From assembly GCF_017315985.1 (NCBI RefSeq), contig NZ_JAFLVR010000004.1, positions 110,573 through 174,572 of the forward strand: a DNA stretch of 64,000 nt. The letters are read 5' to 3'. The stretch comes from Candidatus Enterococcus murrayae (GTDB lineage: Bacteria; Bacillota; Bacilli; Lactobacillales; Enterococcaceae). Made by a program: the position numbers and the translations under genes. Positions 43,561 through 52,384 of this stretch are shown here, in pieces (position 1 is the stretch's first letter; the number at the start of each line of letters is the position of its first letter). The notes under the pieces were generated by a model. The model searched no databases. It saw only the letters and a list, made by a program, of their open reading frames with translations, and had not been told where the DNA came from.

Positions 43561-44121
43561 TTATTCATTAGATGTAATAACACGCTCCCCTTTTGCATCG
43601 CAAATTACTCGTTGCGGGAACATTTCTTCTGGCGACGCATAATCGTGACCTGACTCTGTTTGCCAACAGGCAGAAACCGATAACACTTCGGTCCCTGTAT
43701 TGATCAGACGATGTGCTGTATTTCCAGGAATATAATGAACCGATCCAGAAACGACTTCTTCTAAACGAGTCTCACTATTTTGAGTCATCATTAATAGTCC
43801 ACGACCCTGCAAACCAAAATAATACTCACCGGTCTCTCTTTTTGCGTGAAAGTGTCCTTTTGTTAAATAATATTCTTTGCCTACAACTCCTGGATACAAG
43901 TGCGTAATTCCAAAATATAGTCCTCCAGGCGTTCCTTCGGTTAGATTATTATCCTGATACTCTACTCGATACATTACTGTTTCCGGATCTAGCGCCTGAT
44001 AAGCTGCTGAATCTGAAAAGTAGCCCGCCAAATCTTTTGCTCGTGTTTTCTTCTCTTGGATACCACTGCCTTCTAACTTGAAGGTTTTGTTATTGTATAT
44101 AACATCACTCTTTTTAATCAT
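43561..44121 (-). CDS. Cupin-type (archaeal-like) glucose-6-phosphate isomerase
   Basis: 186 residues. The metal-binding cupin motif of the GPI family reads YYLTKGHFHAKRETGEYYFGLQGRGLLMM (His, His, Glu), and the second cupin motif includes YIPGNTAHRLINTG (His). The size fits single-domain cupin PGI of archaea and some bacteria. It interconverts glucose-6-P and fructose-6-P. Here it ends a sugar PTS operon behind a second GPI-like cupin, so a related sugar phosphate is possible. The ATG follows AAGGAG. Confidence 0.85.
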   Translation of the reverse strand: MIKKSDVIYNNKTFKLEGSGIQEKKTRAKDLAGYFSDSAAYQALDPETVMYRVEYQDNNLTEGTPGGLYFGITHLYPGVVGKEYYLTKGHFHAKRETGEYYFGLQGRGLLMMTQNSETRLEEVVSGSVHYIPGNTAHRLINTGTEVLSVSACWQTESGHDYASPEEMFPQRVICDAKGERVITSNE

Positions 44122-44146
44122 CCCAGCTTCTTCTCCTTATTTTTCA

Positions 44147-44926
44147 TCACGGAATATAATTCAACCATTTACTTTTGTATAAATCTGGTCGAACAACAAA
44201 ATCAAATTTGGCTGTTTCTTGCTCATATTGTTGATAAATCGGTCGTTCTGTATCAATTGAGAACTCTGAATACTCCCGTGGCTTCTTTTCTATCAACTTC
44301 TCTACTTGATAACTTGGATTCTGTTCCCAAATAATCGTGCCTTGAGCATCAAATTTTGGATAAAAGGCTAAACCGTTATGTTCTCTAACGTCTGCGTACT
44401 CAAAACCGAAATCTCGTACACACCATGCTCCGAAAATCATCCGTTCCGTCTTTGATGCATTAATCGTACAATGCGCCCATCCTGGCGGAACGATCACGAC
44501 TTCCCCAGCCTTTGCATGAATGGCATAGCAGCGTCCAGGATTATCTGTTGCTCTTTCCTGCATATAGATGATTGCTTCGCCTGACCAGATTTCATAGACT
44601 TCAGGTGTCGACATCAGACAGGAATTAGAAATCGCATGAATATGACCTTGGCTTTTGACCGGCTCTTCACCGATCGAACCATCGGCATATGCGACAATTC
44701 CAAAAAGCAGCTCGCGTGCCATTAAATCTACACGATCTTTTTTTAACCCGACATCCATCGCAATCGAATAAACAATTTCAGGACCTTTTGCCTCATGATC
44801 CGCCATACTGTGGAGAATATCCTTTAAATAGCGCTGCTCAGCCCGAGGAGGACCAAAAACAGTAGTAGGATAAACAAACTCATGAGTGGTTTCATCAAAG
44901 GTTATTCCTAACCCAGTTTCAAACAT
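44147..44926 (-). CDS. GPI-like cupin protein, larger paralogue
   Basis: 259 residues. Shared with the cupin PGI family are FVYPTTVFGPPRAEQRYLKDILHS near the N-terminus, a first cupin motif SQGHIHAISNSCLMSTPEVYEIWSGEAIIYMQ (His, His, Glu) and VIVPPGWAHCTIN (His). The C-terminal 60 residues are unlike the smaller PGI. It is likely a sugar-phosphate isomerase or epimerase of unknown specificity. ATG 44926 is preceded by AAGGAGG. The longer frame upstream overlaps the neighbouring gene and lacks a site. Confidence 0.75.
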   Translation of the reverse strand: MFETGLGITFDETTHEFVYPTTVFGPPRAEQRYLKDILHSMADHEAKGPEIVYSIAMDVGLKKDRVDLMARELLFGIVAYADGSIGEEPVKSQGHIHAISNSCLMSTPEVYEIWSGEAIIYMQERATDNPGRCYAIHAKAGEVVIVPPGWAHCTINASKTERMIFGAWCVRDFGFEYADVREHNGLAFYPKFDAQGTIIWEQNPSYQVEKLIEKKPREYSEFSIDTERPIYQQYEQETAKFDFVVRPDLYKSKWLNYIP

Positions 44927-44942
44927 TTTCTTCCTCCTTGGA

Positions 44943-46676
44943 TTATGCCAAATTTCTAACAAAAGCTTGTATTACCGCGACTTCTTTAGCCGGATCTCCT
45001 TGGTTGACCAATTTATATTCTTTAACCGCTTCTGGTACAATAAAGGTCTCACCATAGTGGATCTCAAATGGAGCAAAGCTATTATCCAAGCTTTCCACCG
45101 TGATTTCTTCCCCTTCCACCAAATTCAACATGTTAACGCTTTGATGAACCTTTACCTTCGCTTCCTTCTTAAACCAATGTCGGTGTGTCTCAATAAATTC
45201 TAACTCATGCAAGCCTGTCTTTTCAACACGACCTTCGTTATCTTCATAAAGTGTTTCGAAAGGATTTATCAGATTATCTTGGACCCAAGCCGTGTCATAG
45301 TCCGTATTTACGTTCGCTTCGCCATGTACTAAGTGAACGGGTCTTGGAATTCCGTCCAAACCTAAGCGTTCCCAATCCCATAATTTAAAAGTAAAAATGT
45401 AGGGTGTTTGGCTGATCTCTAATACCACGGTATCCGGACCGCCGCAATGAATCGTACCTGCAGGAATCGAATAATGATCATGTTTTTTTACAGGAAAACA
45501 ATTGATATATTTTTCATCAGGAAAACGATAGTCGCCTTTTTCTGCTCGGTGTAATTCGTCAAATAACTCTGCTTTTTCGGTCCCTTCTTTTACCCCTAAA
45601 TAGATTGTTGATTTTTCAGAAGCCTGTAAAATATAATAACTTTCATTTTGTGTATAGGGCATGCCAAATTTCTCTTGAATATAATCCACCCGCGGATGCA
45701 CTTGCAAACTTAAATTACCGCCACCTACAGTGTCCAAATAATCAAATCGAATCGGAAAATCATTTCCAAAGCGTGCATGGACTTTTTTACCAAGCAAAGA
45801 AATTGGACGCTGGTGCACAACATTGATAGCAGGAATCTCAATTTTTGTTCCTGAGAAGTTCAGACATAAGCTATTTTCTTCTGGTACACCATCAAAAGCC
45901 CAGCCATAGTTTTCCTTCTCAGAATCCAAGTTGAACTCTTCCTTCATCCATTGTCCACCCCAAACACTGGCATCAAAATAAGGAACCAGCCGGAATGGCT
46001 GTGCTACTATTTGATCCAATGCTGTACGATAACTTTCGCCATCCACCATTTTCACTTGGTTCGGAACATTCGTATCAATCAAATAATCCATTTGATCCGT
46101 TAATTTCTGTTTCAATCGATCAGCGACACGCCATTCAAAGAAAAAGCCGCGTTTTACTTTTTTAAGGTTGTCTTCATGCTCATTCGCTGCTTTCCAGTTC
46201 GGCATCCCAGCTCGATGACGTTTTTGAATTTCCCATCGAGTCAGATCGGCATAACATAAAATATCTGGATTTGGCAGCAAGATTGTAGCTCCTGTCCCGT
46301 ATACAACAATATTCTTCTGCTCTTTTGCTAATTCCTGTTGGATTTGCTTTACTTCATATTCTGGATAAAATTCATCTAAAGTCGCATGAGACAAAATTCC
46401 AAAGACACGATCTTCAGTTAAATTCGCCGCAATTTTTTTCGTTACGGTTTCAGCATCATAAGCATAGTCATCGGCCTTTACTAATCGTACATCTGTCAGT
46501 TTACTGAATAGCTGCTGTTCCAGTTCAGATAAATCTACACCTGGATAACATTCCAATGTAATCTTTTTCTTTCCAGCGACAAATTGCTGATTTAATTCCT
46601 CAGCAATTTGATCATAGCTTGTCCATGTTTGTGAATCCTGTTTAATCTTGATTTCTGGTCGCAAATTATACGTCAT
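44943..46676 (-). CDS. Class I mannose-6-phosphate isomerase-like protein with N-terminal extension
   Basis: 577 residues, far longer than ordinary ManA (about 310-320). The C-terminal two thirds (from about residue 225) is ManA-like, with RLVPYFDASVWGGQ, LSLQVHPRVDYIQEKFG (QVHP metal motif), SIPAGTIHCGGPDTVVLEIS and a C-terminal cupin-like part. The first 200 residues carry alpha/beta nucleoside-kinase-like features (IVVYGTGATILLPNPDILCYADLTRWEIQ) but no P-loop is visible. It probably isomerises the phosphosugar brought in by the PTS encoded upstream. The ATG follows AGAGGGG. Confidence 0.8.
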   Translation of the reverse strand: MTYNLRPEIKIKQDSQTWTSYDQIAEELNQQFVAGKKKITLECYPGVDLSELEQQLFSKLTDVRLVKADDYAYDAETVTKKIAANLTEDRVFGILSHATLDEFYPEYEVKQIQQELAKEQKNIVVYGTGATILLPNPDILCYADLTRWEIQKRHRAGMPNWKAANEHEDNLKKVKRGFFFEWRVADRLKQKLTDQMDYLIDTNVPNQVKMVDGESYRTALDQIVAQPFRLVPYFDASVWGGQWMKEEFNLDSEKENYGWAFDGVPEENSLCLNFSGTKIEIPAINVVHQRPISLLGKKVHARFGNDFPIRFDYLDTVGGGNLSLQVHPRVDYIQEKFGMPYTQNESYYILQASEKSTIYLGVKEGTEKAELFDELHRAEKGDYRFPDEKYINCFPVKKHDHYSIPAGTIHCGGPDTVVLEISQTPYIFTFKLWDWERLGLDGIPRPVHLVHGEANVNTDYDTAWVQDNLINPFETLYEDNEGRVEKTGLHELEFIETHRHWFKKEAKVKVHQSVNMLNLVEGEEITVESLDNSFAPFEIHYGETFIVPEAVKEYKLVNQGDPAKEVAVIQAFVRNLA

Positions 46677-46711
46677 TTCTACCCCTCTTTAAAAATCATA
46701 ATGATATGACA

Positions 46712-47131
46712 TTAGAATTCCTCGTCATCATCTCCATCTGAGAAATCCATTCGGTCAATACTTTCTTTACCGGCCTTAAGCCCATCTGTAATCAAATCCT
46801 GAAAATTTTTTCCATCGCGCATCAAAATCATATCCAATAGCATGGCTAGGTTCATACCCGACAACATTTCAACTTCAAGCTTTGTTTGCGAAAAGACATC
46901 ATACGCATTCGCTCCAGGAGAACCTGCTGGGATATCGCAAATAATCAGCAGTTGCTTAATCTCTGTAGGCAAATGGTCAGCCAATTTTTCCAGTTCTTCT
47001 CGATAGCTAGCTATCCCTGCTTCTTCTAGTCCTAGTGAAAAGAAACTTTTCTGTTCGCCAGCCACGAACTCTACAGCTTTTTTCATGCCATGAGCCAATT
47101 TCGAGTGGCTTACCAATAAAACTCCAATCAT
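46712..47131 (-). CDS. PTS mannose-class EIIA component
   Basis: 139 residues. The phosphorylation site His9 lies in IGVLLVSHSKLAHGMKKAVEF, the standard EIIA(Man) position. The middle shows LLIICDIPAGSPGANAYDVF and MLSGMNLAMLLDMILMRDG, both typical. It takes phosphate from HPr and passes it to EIIB. It ends the PTS block and is followed 35 bp downstream by the ManA-like gene. Confidence 0.92.
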   Translation of the reverse strand: MIGVLLVSHSKLAHGMKKAVEFVAGEQKSFFSLGLEEAGIASYREELEKLADHLPTEIKQLLIICDIPAGSPGANAYDVFSQTKLEVEMLSGMNLAMLLDMILMRDGKNFQDLITDGLKAGKESIDRMDFSDGDDDEEF

Positions 47132-47156
47132 AGTTGCTGCTCCTTATTCATTATTT

Positions 47157-47999
47157 TTAGAACATCGTTTGAATCAAATAAGCAATTCCCACGCCACCAA
47201 AGGCCGTCACAAAATAGAGGCCGATCAATTTTAAGGCGGAGACACCCTTTTTCGCCATCAGATACCATGAGACAAGTACCAAGACTAACGGCAATAGGTT
47301 CGGGAAAATACCATCTAAAATTTGTTGGATATCGATTTTAGCACTGCTGAATTTCAATACGATCGGCAGCTTCAAGCTTACATAACTTGCGGCGACTCCT
47401 CCGATGACAATCATTCCCAAAACAGAGAAAGCCTGTGTAATTTGCTGTGCTTTTTCTCCAACGAATGTATCGACTGATTCGGCCCCAAGTTCATAGCCTT
47501 TGAAGAATAAGAAACGAGAGCCTAACATAATAATCGTATTATAGGCAACAATATAGAAAATCGGACCTAAAATACTTCCATTTTCGGATAGGCCCATCCC
47601 AATCGAAAGCAAAATCGGAATCAGCATCCCAGGAATCATAGAATCCCCGATCCCAGCTAAAGGTCCCATCAATCCAACCTTCAATCCGTTAACAAACTCA
47701 TCATCGATTTCTTCTTTCCCTAGCGCCCGCTGCTCCTCTAACCCGACTACCACACCGTTGATCAGCGATCCTATTTGCGGTTCCGTATTATAAAAGACCG
47801 AATGTCTTTTCAGCATCGCTTTTTGTGCTTCAGGATCATCCTTGTATAACCGTTTCGCAATCGGTTCCATTGATAAAGCGAACCCGAAAGCTTCTAAAAA
47901 TTCAAAACTAGTCGCTACTAAGTTGTACATCATCCATCGAATATAGGATTTATTCAGCGTCTTTTTATCTAAAAGCTGATACGATCTTTTTTGTTCCAT
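47157..47999 (-). CDS. PTS mannose-class EIID component
   Basis: 280 residues. EIID hallmarks are SYIRWMMYNLVATSFEFLEAFGFALSM, LKRHSVFYNTEPQIGSLINGVVVGLEEQRALG, and GLMGPLAGIGDSMIPGMLIPILLSI. A membrane anchor of about four helices lies at the C-terminus. Together with EIIC it forms the transmembrane channel. Its ATG overlaps the EIIC stop codon by one base (TAATG), so translation is coupled. Confidence 0.93.
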   Translation of the reverse strand: MEQKRSYQLLDKKTLNKSYIRWMMYNLVATSFEFLEAFGFALSMEPIAKRLYKDDPEAQKAMLKRHSVFYNTEPQIGSLINGVVVGLEEQRALGKEEIDDEFVNGLKVGLMGPLAGIGDSMIPGMLIPILLSIGMGLSENGSILGPIFYIVAYNTIIMLGSRFLFFKGYELGAESVDTFVGEKAQQITQAFSVLGMIVIGGVAASYVSLKLPIVLKFSSAKIDIQQILDGIFPNLLPLVLVLVSWYLMAKKGVSALKLIGLYFVTAFGGVGIAYLIQTMF

Positions 48000-48811
48000 T
48001 AAAATTCCTCCTCCTCGTCGAAATCGTCATACGAACCATCCTCTGTCGCGATCTTCACTGCTGGTTTAACCTTTGCTTGGAAGTAAATATACGCGATCAC
48101 ACCGGCCACTACTGCCAAAGCGATCATATTTAATTTCAAGAAGATAACACAGATGAAACCAAAAACGAAGAATATCAGCATAATGTCTTCTTTAACAACT
48201 GCCGTCAGCAGCATCACGATCCCGATAGCCGGTAAAGCACCACCCAAAATGCCCATTACGTCAATCAAGTATTGCGGCATACTCGCTAGTAATTCTTTAG
48301 CAAAGCTTGAACCAAAATAAATCACTAAAAAGGAAGGGAAAAAGCGCAAAACAAAACTCAACAGCTGCGGACCAACGATCGTATTGAAGTGAAATGCTTT
48401 TTCGTTTCCTTCTTCAATTGCCTTTTGTGCGCGATGATTCCAAAACGAATTAGCCACTTGGAAAAAGTTAAATACAATCGTACCAATAACCCCGATCGTT
48501 GTTGCTAAAGTCACTGCGACTTCGGTCGACGAATTAGATAAAATGGCCAGAGCAATTGCCGGATATGCTACAAAGTTCAAATCAGCTGGCATCTGTCCAC
48601 CAGGCGTCACCATTGCGATGTATACTGCCTGAATAGCAACACCAATAATAATTCCTTGTGTCACATCACCTAAAATAAGTCCAATCAAAAATCCCGATAC
48701 TAACGGTCGGCTGATAGTGTACCATCCGCCAGTCAATCCCATTAGCCAGGGAGTGCCCAAAGCGCCCAAGTAACAAAGTAATGAGATCAATACAGCTTGG
48801 AAAAAGAGCAT
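47999..48811 (-). CDS. PTS mannose/sorbose-class EIIC component
   Basis: 270 residues, highly hydrophobic. Characteristic features are GLTGGWYTISRPLVSGFLIGLILGDVTQGIIIGVAIQAVYIAMVTPGGQMPADLNFVAYPAIALA and an acidic C-terminus (DDFDEEEEF). The sugar is not predictable from this subunit. It begins after GGAGG and lies between EIIB and EIID. Confidence 0.93.
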   Translation of the reverse strand: MLFFQAVLISLLCYLGALGTPWLMGLTGGWYTISRPLVSGFLIGLILGDVTQGIIIGVAIQAVYIAMVTPGGQMPADLNFVAYPAIALAILSNSSTEVAVTLATTIGVIGTIVFNFFQVANSFWNHRAQKAIEEGNEKAFHFNTIVGPQLLSFVLRFFPSFLVIYFGSSFAKELLASMPQYLIDVMGILGGALPAIGIVMLLTAVVKEDIMLIFFVFGFICVIFLKLNMIALAVVAGVIAYIYFQAKVKPAVKIATEDGSYDDFDEEEEF

Positions 48812-48829
48812 AATAAGTTCCTCCGTTCT

Positions 48830-49318
48830 TTATTTTTTGATATCTTTCCAAGTAAAGCCTTTTGAATCCGGTACTAATTTAAACTGAATATCCATTCCTA
48901 ATGCATCCAACCGTTCAAAGGCTTCTCTTTCGCCTTCAGTGATCGCTACATTTGGTCCGATTTTTTCTGCTCCTTCTCGAGCACTCATTGGTCCGACATT
49001 TAAAATCGGATAGCATGCAATAAAATCGGCTCCGGCTTCATACAAACGCACAAGGGTCTCAGGTGTCTTAGCAATTAGAAAATAATTTTTCTTACTCCCA
49101 ACAATCTCCTCCCACTTCAAAGCTGTACGATCCACCGTCATAACAAAGCCTTTCAGAGGTTTTGGAACAGCTCCTTTGAGCACCTTTGATAGAGTTGGAT
49201 TATTTGCAGAAGGGTCATCAACTGCTACGACACCATCACATGCTCTTTCACTCATCCAGCGCGTCACTACCTGTCCATGAATAATCCGGTCATCAATTCG
49301 AATAAACGATATTGCCAT
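48830..49318 (-). CDS. PTS mannose-class EIIB component
   Basis: 162 residues. The phosphorylation site His14 sits in FIRIDDRIIHGQVVTRWM. The family motifs GVVAVDDPSANNPTLSKVLKGAVP and LNVGPMSAREGAEKIG are present. It phosphorylates the incoming sugar. First gene of the PTS/isomerase operon, about 50 nt after the predicted transcription start and immediately after the GntR-type operator. Confidence 0.93.
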   Translation of the reverse strand: MAISFIRIDDRIIHGQVVTRWMSERACDGVVAVDDPSANNPTLSKVLKGAVPKPLKGFVMTVDRTALKWEEIVGSKKNYFLIAKTPETLVRLYEAGADFIACYPILNVGPMSAREGAEKIGPNVAITEGEREAFERLDALGMDIQFKLVPDSKGFTWKDIKK

Positions 49319-49349
49319 TTTTTTACACTCCTATTCTCTTTATGTTATT

Positions 49350-49361
49350 TTGTTATAACAA
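49350..49361. promoter_or_regulatory. GntR operator at the PTS operon promoter
   Basis: A perfect 12-bp palindrome TTGTTATAACAA lies just downstream of the predicted transcription start. The same palindrome, as ATTGTTATAACAAT, occurs ahead of the gntR gene. Confidence 0.75.
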
Positions 49362-49373
49362 TAGCACAAATTG

Positions 49374-49410
49374 ATTATATGTCATTTCAATTAAAAAGAC
49401 AACGCTTTCT
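49374..49410 (-). promoter_or_regulatory. PTS operon promoter with overlapping cre-like site
   Basis: On the minus strand TTGTCT (49397-49402) and TATAAT (49374-49379) are separated by 17 bp. AGAAAGCGTTGTCT (49397-49410) fits the cre consensus at 12 of 14 positions and overlaps the -35, suggesting CcpA repression. Confidence 0.6.
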
Positions 49411-49423
49411 TTATAGTTTTTAA

Positions 49424-49460
49424 AAAAAGTGCAAGATAATCGAAATTATTTTGCACTTTT
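49424..49460 (-). terminator. Terminator after gntR
   Basis: On the minus strand a long stem AAGTGCAA-AATAAT and near-complement with a TTCG-type loop is followed by seven T. Confidence 0.8.
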
Positions 49461-49468
49461 ACCCATAT

Positions 49469-50206
49469 CTAAATTTCAACATAGTAACGATATTGGTCGC
49501 CAATATAGTAGCAATCACTGATCTCTTTGTACTGTCCGTCAGATCTTGAGACCATCCGAACTCTTTTCAAAATCGGAGTATTCTCGGGAACATCCAATAC
49601 TGCTTGAATCTCTGGTGTCGCAATCAGCGCCTCCACGTATTCTTTGCTCTCACTCATAACGATGTCAAATGTTTTCAGATAATCGTACAATGAGCCGTAG
49701 TAATCTTTACTGTCTAGTGAGAATTTTTCAGTATAAGGAATATGCGTAACAAAATAGGCAAATGCTTTACCGTCATCCACCCCTCGGGTTCTTCTAAGTT
49801 GAAGGACTTTTGAGCCTTTTTCGATTCCTAATTGCTGAGAAATTCGTTCAGAAGCCTCGATTAAGCTGACTTGGGCTTGCAATGTTCTAACCGTTTTCCC
49901 CAGCTCTTCCATTTCCCGAGTAAAACTTCGCACCATTGTGTAGTGTTCCTTTTCAGTTGAATGATCCATTGATAAAACGAAGGTTCCTTTTGCTCGTTCA
50001 CGATACAAGTGTCCTTCACGAACCAATTCATCGATCGCCTTTCTGATCGTGATTCGGCTAACATTATAGATCTCACACAAATCTAGTTCTGGTGGAATTT
50101 TTTCGCCATCTCCCCACTCTCCTGAAACGATCTTAAAACGCAAATCATCTGCTATTTGACTATACAAAGGGCTTGCACCTTTCCCTTTTGCTAATTTTTC
50201 GTTCAA
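49469..50206 (-). CDS. GntR/HutC-family regulator of the PTS operon (UTRA domain)
   Basis: 245 residues. The N-terminal winged helix (about 15-80) reads PLYSQIADDLRFKIVSGEWGDGEKIPPELDLCEIYNVSRITIRKAIDELVREGHLYRERAKGTFV. The C-terminal UTRA effector domain has KVLQLRRTRGVDDGKAFAYFVTHIPY and ends in YKEISDCYYIGDQYRYYVEI. It likely represses the adjacent EIIBCDA-isomerase genes until a phosphosugar binds. Identical palindromes lie at its own promoter and at the PTS promoter. The start is TTG 50206, 5 nt after AAGGGGTG. Confidence 0.92.
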   Translation of the reverse strand: MNEKLAKGKGASPLYSQIADDLRFKIVSGEWGDGEKIPPELDLCEIYNVSRITIRKAIDELVREGHLYRERAKGTFVLSMDHSTEKEHYTMVRSFTREMEELGKTVRTLQAQVSLIEASERISQQLGIEKGSKVLQLRRTRGVDDGKAFAYFVTHIPYTEKFSLDSKDYYGSLYDYLKTFDIVMSESKEYVEALIATPEIQAVLDVPENTPILKRVRMVSRSDGQYKEISDCYYIGDQYRYYVEI

Positions 50207-50229
50207 GCTATCACCCCTTAAAAGTTCTA

Positions 50230-50267
50230 TTGTTATAACAATAATCTATTTTGACTAAAATATCAAC
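50230..50267 (-). promoter_or_regulatory. gntR promoter with autoregulatory operator
   Basis: On the minus strand TTGATA (50262-50267) and TATTGT (50239-50244) are 17 bp apart. The palindrome ATTGTTATAACAAT (50230-50243) covers the -10, so autorepression is likely. Confidence 0.65.
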
Positions 50268-50421
50268 CTTTTGAGAAGGCGGTTTCTTTTAGCTATTATC
50301 AATAGTTAAGTTTTAAAAAACGGTTTTAATCTTTAGTGTTTTCTTCTTCTTTTCTACTTATGGCGTAGTATAATGAAGAATAGAAAAACGATTACGTTTA
50401 ATCAAATGAAGGAGTACGCTC

Positions 50422-50643
50422 ATGAAGATCGCTATTTTTCTCTCAGCTGCACTACTTGTGCTGGTCAATTTTTATCTTTTTTACGTTTATTTCAAAGAAA
50501 AGCAGATCGTGGATAACTTAGAACGATTGGCTGTTATGTTCGGTGCTAATATGAGCGTACTCTTTGTCGATAGTCTGATCCTCTTTTTTGGTGCTCTAGC
50601 TGAAGAAGGCATGTTCTTAATGACGATTATAAGCGATCTCTGA
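50422..50643 (+). CDS. Small two-helix membrane protein, unknown
   Basis: 73 residues. The first helix (about 4-24) and second helix (about 40-66) flank a short charged loop (FKEKQIVDNLERLA). It has a good AAGGAG site 8 nt before the ATG and a strong terminator right after the stop, so it is a genuine monocistronic gene. I do not recognise the family. Confidence 0.7.
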   Translation: MKIAIFLSAALLVLVNFYLFYVYFKEKQIVDNLERLAVMFGANMSVLFVDSLILFFGALAEEGMFLMTIISDL

Positions 50644-50675
50644 AAAACTGCGACCTGGTTGAGGTCGCAGTTTTT
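50643..50675 (+). terminator. Strong intrinsic terminator after the small membrane protein gene
   Basis: A 13-bp GC-rich stem AAAACTGCGACCT and complement with a 5-nt loop ends in T5. It begins at the stop codon. Confidence 0.92.
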
Positions 50676-50780
50676 CATTATGTGAACGATTCTATAATAT
50701 AGAAATAATGACACCTCATATTTCTCGAATTTGAACAAAAAATAAAGTATGATGAAGAAAACTTTCTCAAGGAGTCGTCG

Positions 50781-51416
50781 ATGACTATTTTAAAAAAACT
50801 TTCTCCGCTATTTCTGACCCTCGCCGTTTTTGGGGATTTTTCATTACCCTATTATTTGGGCCTCTCCTATCCTGGATACGATCAGATAACGATGATCATC
50901 AGTCAACTGGGTGAGTCCACTAGCCCTGTACAAGTCTATTTCAATAATGGCTCCATCGTTACCGGCAGCCTGTTTATCTTATCAACTCCAGGTGTCTATG
51001 ACTTTTTTCAATCAAAATCAAAACGTTTGGCTCAGATATTAGCTGGCGCTATCGCACTATATGGGTTTGGCGACTGTATTTTAACTGGATTAGTAAAAAT
51101 CAATGATTCAGCCAGTTTCTTTAGCCCTGCTTACTTTTTACACGCAGCATTCTCAGGAATATCCATGGTAGCGATGATGTTTGTTCCGTTGCTGCTAGCC
51201 TATCGGGCAAAGCTGAAACAGCAAAAAAATGTTTGGCTTTTCTATTCCGTCTGTCTACTCGGATCGATTGTAGCACTGCTATTATTTGCCGCTTACTACT
51301 TGCCAATAATCGGTCCTCTGCTGACATCCACTCGCGGATTTTGGCAGCGGCTTTCGCTATTTTTCTTATACTTGCCAGCACTTAGTATCGCTTTTAGACA
51401 GCTAGGAAGTAAATGA
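50781..51416 (+). CDS. DUF998 family membrane protein
   Basis: 211 residues with six likely helices. Recognisable features are YPGYDQITMIISQLGESTSPVQVYFN after the first helix, and a C-terminal YLPIIGPLLTSTRGFWQRLSLFFLYLPALSIAF. DUF998 proteins are six-helix membrane proteins of unknown function. It starts after AAGGAG and has its own terminator. Confidence 0.8.
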   Translation: MTILKKLSPLFLTLAVFGDFSLPYYLGLSYPGYDQITMIISQLGESTSPVQVYFNNGSIVTGSLFILSTPGVYDFFQSKSKRLAQILAGAIALYGFGDCILTGLVKINDSASFFSPAYFLHAAFSGISMVAMMFVPLLLAYRAKLKQQKNVWLFYSVCLLGSIVALLLFAAYYLPIIGPLLTSTRGFWQRLSLFFLYLPALSIAFRQLGSK

Positions 51417-51447
51417 AGAAAAGAGAACTTTGTAATGGCGCAAACGA

Positions 51448-51487
51448 AAAAAGGACTGAGACATTCATTTGTCCAGCCCTTTTTTAG
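51448..51487. terminator. Terminator after the DUF998 gene
   Basis: Stem AAAAAAGG-A-CTG / CAG-C-CCTTTTTT with a 15-nt loop is followed by a U-tract on the plus strand and an A/T-rich flank on the other. The remaining 51490-51619 stretch shows nothing further. Confidence 0.7.
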
Positions 51488-51619
51488 GTTCCATACTATT
51501 TGGTCTTGGCACTAAAACTGAGTAGGACCTCTTCAATATCAAAGTGAAAACTTTCTGTCTCTCAGTTATTGTTTGGACCTTATTCCTTGAAGCTAAACCC
51601 TTCTGCCCTACCTTTTTGC

Positions 51620-52384
51620 TTATCCTAATTTTTTAATCCCAATCTGCGCAGCTCCGATCGCTCCTGCATATTGAGACAGTTCGTCGCATTTAACTGGTGC
51701 TGAAACATATTGTTCTAGTACTTTTGCAAAGGTCGCACTTTTGGAAAGGCCACCAGTGAATAGTACTTTTTCACCTCGAGCGGGTCTAAGCTTTGAATAT
51801 TGGCTGCTGATCCGCTGCGCGATAGAATGGAGAACTCCCAGCGCAATATCTTCTCGATCTTCACCTTTTGAGATCAAGCTGATCACTTCTGATTCAGCGA
51901 AAACGGTGCACATACTGTTGATCGTAACAGGTTCTGCATCCTGCACAAACTGATCCAAATCTGTAATGTCTTCTCCTAATGTTCGCATCATCACTTCCAC
52001 AAAACGCCCGGTTCCAGCGGCACACCGATCATTCATGCTGAATTCCACAACATTGCCTTTGCCGTTCAACTGAATCGTTTTACAGTCCTGCCCACCGATA
52101 TCAATAACTTGCTTCACTCCAGGGGATAGATAATCGGCGCCTTTGCCATGACAAGTGATCTCTGTAATGACTAAATCTGCAGGCAGCAGTTTTCTGCCAT
52201 AGCCAGTCGTTACTAATTTCAAATCATTTAATACATACTTTCGTTTGAAATAGCCTACCACATCTGACATGGCTTTCTTGGGATTCCCAGCAGTTGGAAT
52301 CAAATACTTGTCGATCAATTCCTCATTGGAGAAAAGCACACCTTTTGTTGTGGTAGAGCCAGAATCTAAACCTATTGTGTACAT
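51620..52384 (-). CDS. 2-hydroxyacyl-CoA dehydratase-type activase (BadF/BcrA ATPase)
   Basis: 254 residues. The actin-like ATPase phosphate loop reads YTIGLDSGSTTTKGVLF, then VIDIGGQDCKTIQL. The [4Fe-4S] cluster Cys residues are in MNDRCAAGTGRF and NSMCTVFAESEVISL, and the C-terminal LFTGGLSKS motif is present. The homodimer uses ATP to inject an electron into its partner dehydratase/reductase. Its ATG overlaps the partner gene by 13 bp, so the two are translationally coupled. Confidence 0.92.
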   Translation of the reverse strand: MYTIGLDSGSTTTKGVLFSNEELIDKYLIPTAGNPKKAMSDVVGYFKRKYVLNDLKLVTTGYGRKLLPADLVITEITCHGKGADYLSPGVKQVIDIGGQDCKTIQLNGKGNVVEFSMNDRCAAGTGRFVEVMMRTLGEDITDLDQFVQDAEPVTINSMCTVFAESEVISLISKGEDREDIALGVLHSIAQRISSQYSKLRPARGEKVLFTGGLSKSATFAKVLEQYVSAPVKCDELSQYAGAIGAAQIGIKKLG

